A stretch of DNA of 27,745 bases from a virus: positions 1-27,745 of IMG/VR virus record IMGVR_UViG_3300019926_000057. One strand, 5' to 3'. Shown here in pieces: positions 7,429-13,958 of the stretch (its first letter is position 1; each line of letters opens with the position of its first letter). The position numbers and the translations under genes are program-made. The notes below the pieces were generated by a model. The model ran no database searches. It was not told where the DNA came from and saw nothing but the letters and a program-made list of their open reading frames with translations.

Positions 7429-8100
7429 TCAGTCAGGGCGATTCGGTTCACGGTCGTCGGAAGCCCACAGCTTGTTGCCACCCCACTCCTCGTAGGTGTC
7501 CTCGAAGGCGCTCCCCAAGCCGGGGGTCGTGACGTGCATGAGCGGGGCGGGCACGTCCAGCCTGCGAAAGCCCGGAAGCTCGCGTTCGAGCGCGGCGATC
7601 ACCTGACAGTCGTTGCCCGGCGACGGGTCCCGCATGAGCACGTCGGCCAGCACCTCGAACGCGCCTGCGGGAAGCAGGAGGCCCGACAGGTGCACATATC
7701 TGGTCGCCTCCTTCGCTTTGCCGTCTGCGTTGTAGGTCACGCGAGGGAGGATGCCGTAGGGCGCCTCCTCCTCCGACAGGAGCCACGACCAGAGCGGCCC
7801 CGGCACGGCCACGTCGTCTTCGAGGTACAGGACGGTCCCGTCCACCGCAAGGTCGCTGGGGTCTTTGGCAGAGCGAGCGACGCGTCCCATCATCTCGTGC
7901 ATAGACGCGGGAGAGCGGCGCACAGCGCGGTCCACTCGATGCCCGTGATGCGCGGCACGGAGGGCGGCGCGAAACGCAGAGGACGGTTCTGTGTCGTCCT
8001 GATACACGACGCAAACGGGCGCGTCGTGGCACGCGTGCTGGGCGAGGAGGGCGGGCATTCGCTCCTCCACCACCGGAATGACAACAGAATCAAAGCGCAT
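7429..8100 (-). CDS. GT-A-fold glycosyltransferase
   Basis: This 223-residue protein begins FDSVVIPVVEERMPALLAQ and continues PVCVVYQDD, as in nucleotide-sugar Rossmann folds. LYLEDDVAVPGPLWSWLL (91-108) supplies an acidic EDD triad at 94-96 where GT-A enzymes bind metal and the sugar-nucleotide. VHLSGLLLPAGAFEVL and PSPGNDCQV follow, the latter with an acceptor-loop-like acidic residue. It probably transfers a sugar from a UDP- or GDP-sugar. It sits between the QueD-like gene and dpdA, with only one base to the dpdA start. This placement suggests a role in the DNA-modification pathway, for instance a second sugar. No membrane segment or signal peptide is seen, so it is cytoplasmic. The acceptor is inferred only. 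Confidence 0.7.
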   Translation of the reverse strand: MRFDSVVIPVVEERMPALLAQHACHDAPVCVVYQDDTEPSSAFRAALRAAHHGHRVDRAVRRSPASMHEMMGRVARSAKDPSDLAVDGTVLYLEDDVAVPGPLWSWLLSEEEAPYGILPRVTYNADGKAKEATRYVHLSGLLLPAGAFEVLADVLMRDPSPGNDCQVIAALERELPGFRRLDVPAPLMHVTTPGLGSAFEDTYEEWGGNKLWASDDREPNRPD

Positions 8101-8123
8101 GGACAGATTCGCCTATCGGGTAG

Positions 8124-8504
8124 CTACTCAAACAGAACGCGGGCTCCGTTCTCGCCGTCCTCGCTCACGTCGACCGACCGAACGCTGTGTCCATCGGAGG
8201 TCAACTGCTTTGCGAGCCATTCGCACACATGCTCGCAACTGCGCTCCCCGATCGACCCGCCCCGTCCTTCCTCGTGGACGAGGCGATCGAGGTGATCGTC
8301 AACCCGCTCCTTAAGATCGAGAAATTCCACGTCGCGGTCGTCATGGTCGACGCGCACGCTCACGACCACCAGAAACTCGTGCCGATGCGGGTGCCGCAGG
8401 TGCGCCTGCGATCCGGGGGCACCCTCGTAGTAATGCGTCGCGGCGAAGCGCGTCGTGCAGTAAACCGTCCGTTCAGAGACGTTGGGCATTGCGGTGGTGC
8501 TCAT
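8124..8504 (-). CDS. QueD/PTPS-like protein lacking the catalytic cysteine
   Basis: The 126-residue protein has a 6-pyruvoyl-tetrahydropterin synthase fold pattern: RFAATHYYEGAPG (H24), HPHRHEFLVVVSVRV with H40 and H42 for zinc, then VEFLDLKERVDDHLDRL, SCEHVCEWLAKQL and RSVDVSEDGENG. All three zinc histidines are visible. Canonical QueD has Cys four residues before the first His of HGH; here that position is Leu (L36) and the motif is HRH. It is therefore probably not a normal CPH4 synthase. It is a second family copy in the operon: the complete QueD is encoded at 9931-10365. It might modify a later intermediate or serve as a scaffold. The ATG at 8504 overlaps folE by 32 bp; an ATG at 8489 gives 121 residues and a 17-bp overlap and may be better. 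Confidence 0.7.
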   Translation of the reverse strand: MSTTAMPNVSERTVYCTTRFAATHYYEGAPGSQAHLRHPHRHEFLVVVSVRVDHDDRDVEFLDLKERVDDHLDRLVHEEGRGGSIGERSCEHVCEWLAKQLTSDGHSVRSVDVSEDGENGARVLFE

Positions 8505-9078
8505 AGAGTTCGCTTTTGACGGATTCGTTCTCCCGAAAGGCCCCCTCGATGAAGGCCGTGGTCGTGTGCGTCCCGCCTCGCTTCACGCCCCGCATTTCCA
8601 TGCACAGGTGCCGCGCCTGCACAATCACCCCGACCCCACGGGGCGCAAGCTCCTCGGACAGAAACGTGCCCACCTGATCGGTCAGCCGCTCCTGGTTTTG
8701 GAGCCCCCGCATGAAGTGGCGCACCACGCGAGTCAGTTTGGAGAGGCCCACCACTTGGTCGTCGGGAAGGTAGGCGACCGTCGCCCGACCGAAGAACGGG
8801 AGCATGTGATGTTCGCACAGCGAGTAGACCGGGATGCCGCCCTGCACGATCATCTGGCTGTGCCCTTCCGCGTCGAACGTGGTCAAATCGAGGCCCTCGT
8901 CCGTCCGCGCCCACGAGTAGAAGAAGCGGACCACGCGTTCGGGCGTATCGTCGAGGCCGTCCCGGTCGGAGTCCTCCCCGCACAGGGCGAGAAGCTGCTC
9001 GACGGCCTCCTTGGAATTTTCCTCCCACCGCGTGAGCGGACGGCGCGGGCGAGACGGTGGCGTCAGGTCGTCGTTCAT
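8473..9078 (-). CDS. folE: GTP cyclohydrolase I
   Basis: This 201-residue enzyme converts GTP to dihydroneopterin triphosphate, the first step towards 7-deazaguanines and folate. Diagnostic sequence includes DTPERVVRFF (44-53), PVYSLCEHHMLPFFGRATVA with zinc ligands C88 and H91, GLSKLTRVVRHFMRGLQNQE (111-130) with RLTDQV following, and GVGVIVQARHLCMEMRGV with the third zinc ligand C159. Family length and motifs are complete, so it should be active. It forms a toroidal decamer in known relatives. The ATG at 9078 overlaps the queE stop by 4 bp (ATGA). The start of the QueD-like gene lies inside its end. Within this operon its purpose is almost certainly base modification rather than folate supply, which is inference from neighbours. 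Confidence 0.95.
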   Translation of the reverse strand: MNDDLTPPSRPRRPLTRWEENSKEAVEQLLALCGEDSDRDGLDDTPERVVRFFYSWARTDEGLDLTTFDAEGHSQMIVQGGIPVYSLCEHHMLPFFGRATVAYLPDDQVVGLSKLTRVVRHFMRGLQNQERLTDQVGTFLSEELAPRGVGVIVQARHLCMEMRGVKRGGTHTTTAFIEGAFRENESVKSELYEHHRNAQRL

Positions 9079-9881
9079 GCAATCTGGATGGTCTTGTGCG
9101 ACTGCGTGCTGATGCGCCAGTCCGTTCGCGTCGTGGCAATCTCCTTGACCATGGTGCATGCGAGGTCGAAGCGGTCCCCGTCCTCGGGCTGGACGTAGAG
9201 GTGCTTCTGAAGGCCGTGCGGCGTGGCGCGGGGCCTGCACCGCTCCACAAGGCCGGGGTAATCGCTCGGCACGAAGTCAGGCACAACGAGCTTTACCTCG
9301 TCGCACCGATCGATTTGCAACTGCGCGTCGGGAATCTTGGGCGAGCAGCACACCCAGTCGGGCGTGTGCGCCTTGTGGTAGGCCGCCGTCCCGAAGGTGT
9401 CGGTGAGGGACTGCGTGCCGTTCGTCTCGACCGTAATCGAGGTGTCGGGGAAGCGGTCGTGGAGGGTGGCGCAAAGCTCCGCGTCCATCTGCAGGAGCGG
9501 TTCCCCGCCCGTGACCACGATGAGGGGCAGGGACTCGGCAGCCTCGGTCTTGCCAAGGATTCGATCCGCGATCTCGCCTGCGCTCAACTCGTCGGCCCCC
9601 TCTTTCGTGAACTCGGTGTCGCACCACATGGGGCAGCCCCACGCCTCGTCGCCGGGCGTATTGCGGCGGGCGTCCCGCTCGCGGTCCCCCTCGTACCCGC
9701 TCCACATGTTGCACAGGGCGAGGCGCAGAAAGACCGCAGGCGTCCCGCCCCAGTAGCCTTCCCCTTGCACGGTGCGGAAGATCTCCTTCACCGTGTAGGT
9801 CGACGGGCTTGAGGAGGTGTCCTTAGTCGGTTCGCCGCTTGGGGTCTGGAAGTCGTCGGGAAGCTCTGCGGACGTAGGCAT
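9075..9881 (-). CDS. queE: 7-carboxy-7-deazaguanine synthase (radical SAM)
   Basis: QueE rearranges 6-carboxy-tetrahydropterin to 7-carboxy-7-deazaguanine using SAM and a 4Fe-4S cluster. The protein (268 residues from the ATG at 9881) shows EIFRTVQGEG (33-42), the cluster region starting FLRLALCNMW (C57) and ending WGCPMWCDTEF (C83, C87), the SAM-binding VVTGGEPLL (122-130) and VETNGT. The cysteine spacing is C-x25-C-x3-C, whereas described QueE forms are C-x3-C-x2-C or C-x14-C-x2-C. The NMWSG part matches the C-x14 type with an insertion. All three cysteines are kept. Longer starts only extend into the leader. It lies 49 bp after queD and overlaps folE by 4 bp. Function is firm; the cluster loop is unusual. 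Confidence 0.93.
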   Translation of the reverse strand: MPTSAELPDDFQTPSGEPTKDTSSSPSTYTVKEIFRTVQGEGYWGGTPAVFLRLALCNMWSGYEGDRERDARRNTPGDEAWGCPMWCDTEFTKEGADELSAGEIADRILGKTEAAESLPLIVVTGGEPLLQMDAELCATLHDRFPDTSITVETNGTQSLTDTFGTAAYHKAHTPDWVCCSPKIPDAQLQIDRCDEVKLVVPDFVPSDYPGLVERCRPRATPHGLQKHLYVQPEDGDRFDLACTMVKEIATTRTDWRISTQSHKTIQIA

Positions 9882-9930
9882 AGGCAAGCGAAGAGAGCAA
9901 GCCAAGAGCAAGCGAGGCCATGCGGCAACC

Positions 9931-10365
9931 CTACCCGCCAGCGCCTTCCTCAATCTCGGCCTCGGCCCACATCGTGTCCGTCTCCCACAAGCGCACCCGC
10001 GTCACGGGGAGCGACGTGTGCTCGTCGAGTTGCTGCAAGATCCAGTGGGACAGGTTCTCGGCGGTCGTTTTCGTCCCAATCTCGATCACCGTGTAGTCGT
10101 GGCGACGGAGGGGACCGACAATCCGCTCCGACCCTTCTGCGATGAACGCGTGGTCGAGCGGGTCGACGACCGCCTCGTTGACCTCTGACTTGATGCGCCT
10201 CGCGTTCGCGACCATGCCCTCTTCGGGGCCTTCGGTTTGGGGCCGTCCCTGAATCTCGACCTCAAGGTGGTAGGTGTGGCCGTGTACCTGCCTGCAATCC
10301 TCGACCTTGGGGACGGAATGCGCGGCGTGGAAGTGAAACTGCTTGACGACCTTCGGCTGCGGCAT
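9931..10365 (-). CDS. queD: 6-carboxy-5,6,7,8-tetrahydropterin synthase
   Basis: This 144-residue protein has a full QueD/PTPS active site: QFHFHAAHSV (zinc His16), DCRQVHGHTYHLEVEI with catalytic Cys24 and zinc His28 and His30, PLDHAFI with the catalytic His of the Asp-His pair, TTAENLSHWI, and RLWETDTMWAE with the substrate-binding Glu. It converts dihydroneopterin triphosphate to 6-carboxy-tetrahydropterin. It is first in the modification block, with a 220-bp upstream leader rich in CCGCAAC repeats. I used the ATG at 10365; a longer start at 10488 reads only leader sequence. FolE, QueE and a second, Cys-lacking family member follow in the same direction. Confidence 0.93.
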   Translation of the reverse strand: MPQPKVVKQFHFHAAHSVPKVEDCRQVHGHTYHLEVEIQGRPQTEGPEEGMVANARRIKSEVNEAVVDPLDHAFIAEGSERIVGPLRRHDYTVIEIGTKTTAENLSHWILQQLDEHTSLPVTRVRLWETDTMWAEAEIEEGAGG

Positions 10366-10587
10366 GGGAGGATGGCCGCGTGGGGCCTGTTGCGGTTGGA
10401 GAGCGGTTGCGGTGCGGTAGAGAGTCCCACCGGGCGGCAGGCACTCATGTTTCGCGTTGCGGCACATGGAAACAAACGAGAACGGCACAAAACAGCAAAC
10501 CCCCGCCCCGCAGGGTGTGCCGCAGGGCAGGCGGGGCGAGGGTCGCCGTCGATGGGGCCCCGAAGCTCTCTTGGGGCGCGTGGAAGA
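10366..10587 (-). other. Leader of the queD operon (no gene seen)
   Basis: This 222-bp gap holds a GC-rich hairpin just after the upstream stop, another strong stem near 10501-10536, and four CCGCAAC or CCGCACC units close to queD. I looked for a preQ1 riboswitch and did not see its conserved core. No clear -35/-10 pair is visible, so queD may be read from upstream promoters by partial read-through. Confidence 0.4.
10501..10536 (-). terminator. Possible terminator or attenuator before queD
   Basis: On the minus strand CCCCGCC (10530-10536) can pair with GGCGGGG (10501-10507) across a loop holding two direct copies of CCCTGCGG. GTTTGCTGTTTTG follows. The T-rich stretch is interrupted, so termination is probably partial. 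Confidence 0.35.
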
Positions 10588-10947
10588 CTAATGCCCGTTC
10601 GGGATGAACACAAGAACGCGAGAGGCCGAAAGGGACTGCTGCTGTCCCCACGGGAGGTCCTCGTTTGCTTCGACGGGGTCGAGGGCGGCGACCATCTGCG
10701 AGTCGATGTCCACGACGTGATTCGTCCCGAACGCCGTCTCGATGAGGAGCGTCCCGTGACGCCAGAGCTTGCACCGCCGCGCCGTGCCCGCCGTGACGGA
10801 CCGAGGGCGGGTGCCCTCAATCAGTTTGTCCGTGAAGGTGACGGGAGTGCCCGCGCCTTTTTCTGGAGGGTGGGGCGGGGTGTCGGAGGATGGCATCGGG
10901 ATCGAATCGCCGGAAGGGGCCGAAGTCATCTGCTTTGAGTCTGACAT
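10588..10947 (-). CDS. Unrecognised protein
   Basis: I do not recognise this 119-residue protein. The first about 35 residues are Ser/Pro-rich and probably disordered. The rest (TFTDKLIEGTRPRSVTAGTA, KLWRHGTLLIET, NHVVDIDSQMVAAL) looks like a small beta-rich domain. The ATG at 10947 follows an A/C-rich leader with CACACACGCACGCACAG and a small GCAA-loop hairpin, the start context used by other genes here. It lies between two other unknown genes and queD, in the same direction. There is no membrane segment. Confidence 0.6.
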   Translation of the reverse strand: MSDSKQMTSAPSGDSIPMPSSDTPPHPPEKGAGTPVTFTDKLIEGTRPRSVTAGTARRCKLWRHGTLLIETAFGTNHVVDIDSQMVAALDPVEANEDLPWGQQQSLSASRVLVFIPNGH

Positions 10948-10984
10948 GCTTCTGTTGCTGTCTGTGCGTGCGTGTGTGCGGATT

Positions 10985-10996
10985 GGCCTTGCGGCC
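10985..10996 (-). repeat. Leader hairpin, GCAA loop
   Basis: On the minus strand GGCC-GCAA-GGCC forms a 4-bp stem with a GNRA tetraloop, 38 bp before the ATG at 10947. It belongs to the leader-hairpin family also seen at 11831, 16249, 17789, 18720, 22130 and 24264. Confidence 0.5.
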
Positions 10997-11026
10997 TGTC
11001 TGCCGTGGGCGTTGGGAACCGAGGCG

Positions 11027-11290
11027 TCAGACCACCTCTCCTGCGGCCTCCGTTACGAGCGTCGAGGAGAACGCCTGCCACGTCTGCCCCGCCATCAGTT
11101 CTTCGGGGCGACCGTCCGCGTCGTAGATGCACGTCGCGAGCCACGACCCGTCGAAATACCACACCGTGGTTCGCACGGTTTTCTCTGCCCCGACGATCAG
11201 TTTCCGATCGGTGGCGAGGCGATTAATCCTGTTCGTAAGGCGGGAGGCCGCGTGCTGGTCTGCCTCCGTGCCGGAAAAGCGCCTGTGCAT
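11027..11290 (-). CDS. Unrecognised small protein
   Basis: This 87-residue protein is unknown to me. It has a basic helical start (RRFSGTEADQHAASRLTNRI) and then a beta-like region (VRTTVWYFDGSWLATCIYDA) with an acidic end. The ATG at 11290 follows an ACCGCAACAACCGCAACACA leader. It is the first gene after the minus-strand promoter at 11366-11395, so it heads a transcript that probably continues to 10588 and perhaps to the queD operon. Confidence 0.6.
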   Translation of the reverse strand: MHRRFSGTEADQHAASRLTNRINRLATDRKLIVGAEKTVRTTVWYFDGSWLATCIYDADGRPEELMAGQTWQAFSSTLVTEAAGEVV

Positions 11291-11365
11291 GCTGTCTGTG
11301 TTGCGGTTGTTGCGGTTGAAAGCGAGCCGCTCGTTGTTGCGGTGCGGCCTTCATCGATACATCCT

Positions 11366-11395
11366 AAATATAACGATACGCACTATCAGATGCAA
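11366..11395 (-). promoter_or_regulatory. Leftward promoter before 11027-11290
   Basis: On the minus strand TTGCAT (11395-11390) and TATATTTA (about 11372-11365) have the spacing and flanks of the other promoters here. The -10 resembles the TAnnTTTG box of Bacteroidota. A GATA-GTGCG-TATC inverted repeat sits in the spacer. Confidence 0.6.
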
Positions 11396-11414
11396 GCGCG
11401 TGCGCCTCATTGAG

Positions 11415-11804
11415 TTACGCCTCCCTGCCGCCCAAAGGCCACGGGCGATAGATCCTGTCGAGCGACGCCCGCCACTCGTGGAAGGTCATCGCCTCAAGGT
11501 CGTAGCTCGACCCCGAGAGTCGACCCGTCGTGTGCTCCGTGGGCTGCTCCTTCCCACACGGAGCGATCTCGCTGGTCGTGTACCCGAGGCGAAGCGGGGT
11601 GCGAGTAACGAGCACCACCCGTGGTCCCTTGAGGACGGTTGGCTGCCGAGGCCCCTGCCGGGGGATCACGAGGCGATCGGACTGCTCGCGGAGCGGCCAC
11701 ACCTGGAAGTGCACCTGCGTCGGCCCGGTGGTCCCCAGCGAGAGGGGCGACTCGTCCTGCCGCGCGTTCTTTGCTCGCGTGACTGTTTGCTGATCCGATT
11801 CCAT
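11415..11804 (-). CDS. Unrecognised protein
   Basis: This 129-residue protein is unknown to me. It is fairly polar at the N-terminus (ESDQQTVTRAKNARQDESP). It then has beta-like stretches (GPTQVHFQVWPL, LKGPRVVLVTRTPLRLGY) and a C-terminal helix (LEAMTFHEWRASLDRIYRP). The ATG at 11804 follows a leader with an ACAACCGCAACAC repeat and a GACA-loop hairpin. It is the second gene from the leftward promoter at 12458. No catalytic motif is visible. Confidence 0.55.
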   Translation of the reverse strand: MESDQQTVTRAKNARQDESPLSLGTTGPTQVHFQVWPLREQSDRLVIPRQGPRQPTVLKGPRVVLVTRTPLRLGYTTSEIAPCGKEQPTEHTTGRLSGSSYDLEAMTFHEWRASLDRIYRPWPLGGREA

Positions 11805-11830
11805 CTGCCTGAAGTGTTGCGGTTGTGAGT

Positions 11831-11844
11831 GGGCCTGTCGGCCC
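11831..11844 (-). repeat. Leader hairpin, GACA loop
   Basis: On the minus strand GGGCC-GACA-GGCCC, followed by ACTCACAACCGCAACAC, lies 27 bp before the ATG at 11804. The hairpin and first bases are identical to the plus-strand copy at 18720-18733. Confidence 0.6.
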
Positions 11845-11873
11845 GTTGCGGTGAAAGCTCGAATCTGCCGTGA

Positions 11874-12416
11874 CTACTTCTGCTGCGCCCACCCCTTTCG
11901 CGCCGCACGCTTCGCGTCGATCATCCGTGTCGCTCCCCCAACGCTCGTGGCTCCGCTCCAATTGACCGTCCCGTCGCGCCCGTAGCAGTACACGACGACG
12001 CCGAACGTCGTCTCGCCGTTGCGGGGGTCGTCCGCGACCTCGAACTCGTAGCTGCACCCTCGCGCCTCGTAGACCGGAACGAAATCCTCGTCGACCGCCT
12101 CCCGCATGACCTCCTGTGCGCTGCGCGTCCCGTCGACGACCCGCGCCTCTCTGTCCTCGCCCTGCTCCTCTTCGCTGGACTCCTCTTCGCTGGACTCCCC
12201 TTTGCTCCTGCGAATGTCTGTGACCTCGTCGACGTATGCGCCCCACTCGCCCCACTCGTAGTACACCGTCCACCCTTTGTCCGTGAACGTGACCTCGAAA
12301 TCCTCAACCCATCCGTCGCGGGGGACCTTGACCGCGTCGGCCTGCTGGAACTCCTCAAGGTCAAACGCTGCGGCCTCAATCCGCGTCTCGTCCTGATTGC
12401 TGACCAAACGTCCCAT
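11874..12416 (-). CDS. Unrecognised acidic protein, first leftward early gene
   Basis: This 180-residue protein is unknown to me. The N-terminal half has a WVEDFEVTFTDKGWTVYYEW segment, rich in aromatic and acidic residues. An acidic Ser/Glu linker follows (EESSEEEQGED, from a 15-bp repeat in the DNA around 12174-12203). The C-terminal half (SYEFEVADDP, TTFGVVVYCYGRDGTVNW) looks beta-rich, and it ends in a basic tail. The ATG at 12416 follows the strong leftward promoter whose sequence mirrors the rightward promoters, so it is co-regulated with the early array. An anti-host or anti-defence role is possible by position only. Confidence 0.6.
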   Translation of the reverse strand: MGRLVSNQDETRIEAAAFDLEEFQQADAVKVPRDGWVEDFEVTFTDKGWTVYYEWGEWGAYVDEVTDIRRSKGESSEEESSEEEQGEDREARVVDGTRSAQEVMREAVDEDFVPVYEARGCSYEFEVADDPRNGETTFGVVVYCYGRDGTVNWSGATSVGGATRMIDAKRAARKGWAQQK

Positions 12417-12457
12417 GTCGTGTGCTGTGCGTTGTTGTCACCATCTAATGCACCATC

Positions 12458-12486
12458 ATTATAATGAAACGCGTTATCGGTGTCAA
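12458..12486 (-). promoter_or_regulatory. Leftward early promoter
   Basis: On the minus strand TTGACA (12486-12481), a 17-bp spacer and TATAAT (12463-12458) give a near-consensus sigma-70-type promoter. GGTGCATTAG follows, as in the rightward copies. The spacer holds ATAACGCG, one half of the shared operator; the other half is degenerate. Confidence 0.85.
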
Positions 12487-12522
12487 GCGTCTCTCGCGCC
12501 TGATTGTGTGAAGAAAATGAGC

Positions 12523-12538
12523 GGTAATGTGAAGACGT
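12523..12538 (+). repeat. Upstream element copy 1
   Basis: GTAATGTGAAGACGT lies about 20 bp upstream of the -35 box. Identical copies sit before the next two promoters (13372 and 14017). A TGTGAAGA copy also lies 17 bp further left. Confidence 0.6.
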
Positions 12539-12557
12539 GAGGCCCCGCCGCAGACGC

Positions 12558-12586
12558 TTGACATTGATAACGCAACGCGTTATAAT
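12558..12586 (+). promoter_or_regulatory. Early promoter P1 with palindromic operator
   Basis: TTGACA (12558-12563), 17-bp spacer, TATAAT (12581-12586). The spacer and -10 contain ATAACGC-AAC-GCGTTAT (12567-12583), a perfect 7-bp inverted repeat that a repressor could occupy. It drives 12627-13275. Confidence 0.9.
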
Positions 12587-12626
12587 GAGAGTGCATTAGC
12601 GATGAACAACACACACGCGCAGCACA

Positions 12627-12959
12627 ATGACGAAGTCAGGAATCAGAACCGAGATTCGAGATCAGATCAAGGACGCGGTCGACGCGAAGGCGTCGGTTGT
12701 CGAGCAAGGTCGCGACAAGATGCGGATCGAGTTCGGCAAGCGATCGCAGGCGAACATGGTAACGGTCGTGTTCAGGGTCACGCCCAGGCGCGTTGCGGCG
12801 ACGGGATACGACGGTGACAGCGAGGACATGCGCGTCACGAACACCCAGCTATTTTCCCTCGACGTTGATCGCCCAGAGGCGGGAGGCGTCGGAGACCTCG
12901 ACGCGGTCATGACGATCGTAACGATGGTCGGAGCCGCACTTGATGAGTTGGTCGTGTAG
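12627..12959 (+). CDS. Unrecognised small early protein
   Basis: This 110-residue protein is unknown to me. A helical charged start (KSGIRTEIRDQIKDAVDAKA) is followed by beta-like segments (KMRIEFGKRSQANMVTVVFR, VTPRRVAATGYD) and a hydrophobic C-terminal helix (VMTIVTMVGAALDELVV). The layout is similar to the 97-residue protein at 15581-15874, which also has a VEQ-start, a central beta region and a final hydrophobic helix. It is first after P1. The start ATG lies 26 bp after an upstream ATG in the conserved leader; the upstream frame continues to 12817 and is probably not used. A short AAGG/CCTT hairpin with TTTTT follows the stop. Confidence 0.65.
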   Translation: MTKSGIRTEIRDQIKDAVDAKASVVEQGRDKMRIEFGKRSQANMVTVVFRVTPRRVAATGYDGDSEDMRVTNTQLFSLDVDRPEAGGVGDLDAVMTIVTMVGAALDELVV

Positions 12960-13020
12960 TAGACCAGCAAGGGCGGGGGCCTTTTTATTCACTCACACGC
13001 ACAACCGCACACGCAGTCAG

Positions 13021-13275
13021 ATGGACCAGTCAGACCAGCAAGTCACAATCAGCAGCAACATCGCCCGTCAGTTCATGGCGGTGCGAGAAACAGGAGCATG
13101 CAATATGTTCGACGCGAGTTGTGTGAAGGAGGTCGCCCGCAAGGTCGGGCACACAGAACTCGCGGAATTCGTCGAGCAGGACGCCTCGCGCCTCGGGCCG
13201 ATCGTGTTCGGAGAGGCGAGGGTCGAGCACAAGGGGGAGACGATCAGCATGAACGAGTGGGCAGACGCGCAGTAG
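13021..13275 (+). CDS. Small protein resembling DUF5049
   Basis: The protein has 84 residues from the ATG at 13021, which follows a CACACGCACAACCGCACACG leader. The segment MAVRETGACNMFDASCVKEV (about 20-39) and then HTELAEFVEQDA resembles DUF5049, a small phage family with a V-x-x-IR.TG.NMFD pattern of unknown function. No metal site or transmembrane segment is seen. It shares a transcript with the gene before it and ends just before the terminator at 13304. Longer in-frame starts run into the previous gene. Confidence 0.65.
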   Translation: MDQSDQQVTISSNIARQFMAVRETGACNMFDASCVKEVARKVGHTELAEFVEQDASRLGPIVFGEARVEHKGETISMNEWADAQ

Positions 13276-13303
13276 CAGGCGACGCCTCCCCTCCGCACCC
13301 AGC

Positions 13304-13348
13304 GCCCCGGCGTTGTGGACCGTTCGGTCCACGGGTCGGGGCGTTTCT
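13304..13348 (+). terminator. Terminator copy 1
   Basis: GCCCCG (13304-13309) pairs with CGGGGC (13337-13342), and inside it GTGGACC-gttc-GGTCCAC forms a second perfect stem. GTTTCT follows. The same nested design recurs at 13959 and 15111. Confidence 0.75.
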
Positions 13349-13371
13349 ACGTTAGACGACGACTCCCCACA

Positions 13372-13386
13372 GTAATGTGAAGACGT
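13372..13386 (+). repeat. Upstream element copy 2
   Basis: GTAATGTGAAGACGT, 21 bp before the -35 box of P2, identical to copies 1 and 3. Confidence 0.6.
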
Positions 13387-13407
13387 TTGTTCTTCCGTGC
13401 TGTGCGC

Positions 13408-13436
13408 TTGACATTGATAACGCAACGCGTTATAAT
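13408..13436 (+). promoter_or_regulatory. Early promoter P2 with palindromic operator
   Basis: TTGACA, 17-bp spacer, TATAAT. The block from the -35 to the leader ATG is identical to P1 for about 50 bp, including the ATAACGC-AAC-GCGTTAT palindrome (13417-13433). Confidence 0.9.
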
Positions 13437-13480
13437 GAGAGTGCATTAGCGATGAACGATCACACACAGACACAAAAGCC

Positions 13481-13930
13481 ATGAGAATTCAAGCAGACGA
13501 CGAGCGACAGCGCATCATTGAGTGGATTCGTCACGTCAAGGTCGCGACGACGCCCCGCACAGACGCGGCGGGCAAGATAGATCGGACGCGAGAGCGGTAC
13601 GAGGGCGACGAGGACGTAGACAAGACGCAGGTTGCGATGGAACGGCACGCGGACGAGTTGCAGGAGGAGACGGCCTACAACGATTGCCTGCGCGGGCTGC
13701 ACGACATGATCTGCAACACCCTGCACGAGGTCGAGGACATGGACATCGACACGTTGCGAGAAACGGCAAACGACATTTTCAGCGACGGTCTTTCGAGTCG
13801 CCAGCAGCGCATCGGGCATCGCCTCGAATCCCATTCGGGGGCGAAGGCACGAGGGCTTCGCAAGGCGCTCTCGACGTTGCAAGATTTGGAGAATGAGTTC
13901 CTGCTCGAACTTAGCGATTGGGAGTTGTAG
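13481..13930 (+). CDS. Unrecognised charged helical protein
   Basis: This 149-residue protein is mostly helical and strongly charged, with a probable coiled coil (VAMERHADELQEETAYNDCL and LRKALSTLQDLENEFLLELS). I do not recognise it. It is the only gene between P2 and the terminator at 13959, so it forms a one-gene cassette. A leader peptide of 10 codons starting at the conserved ATG (13452) ends in a TGA that overlaps this gene's ATG, so the start may be translationally coupled. No catalytic motif is seen. Confidence 0.65.
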   Translation: MRIQADDERQRIIEWIRHVKVATTPRTDAAGKIDRTRERYEGDEDVDKTQVAMERHADELQEETAYNDCLRGLHDMICNTLHEVEDMDIDTLRETANDIFSDGLSSRQQRIGHRLESHSGAKARGLRKALSTLQDLENEFLLELSDWEL

Positions 13931-13958
13931 GCCGCCTCCTTTCACGCTCCTAACAGTC

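Noticed and set aside
10366-10587. preQ1 riboswitch before queD
   Set aside because: No matching conserved core, pseudoknot tail or A-rich end; only GC hairpins and CCGCAAC repeats.
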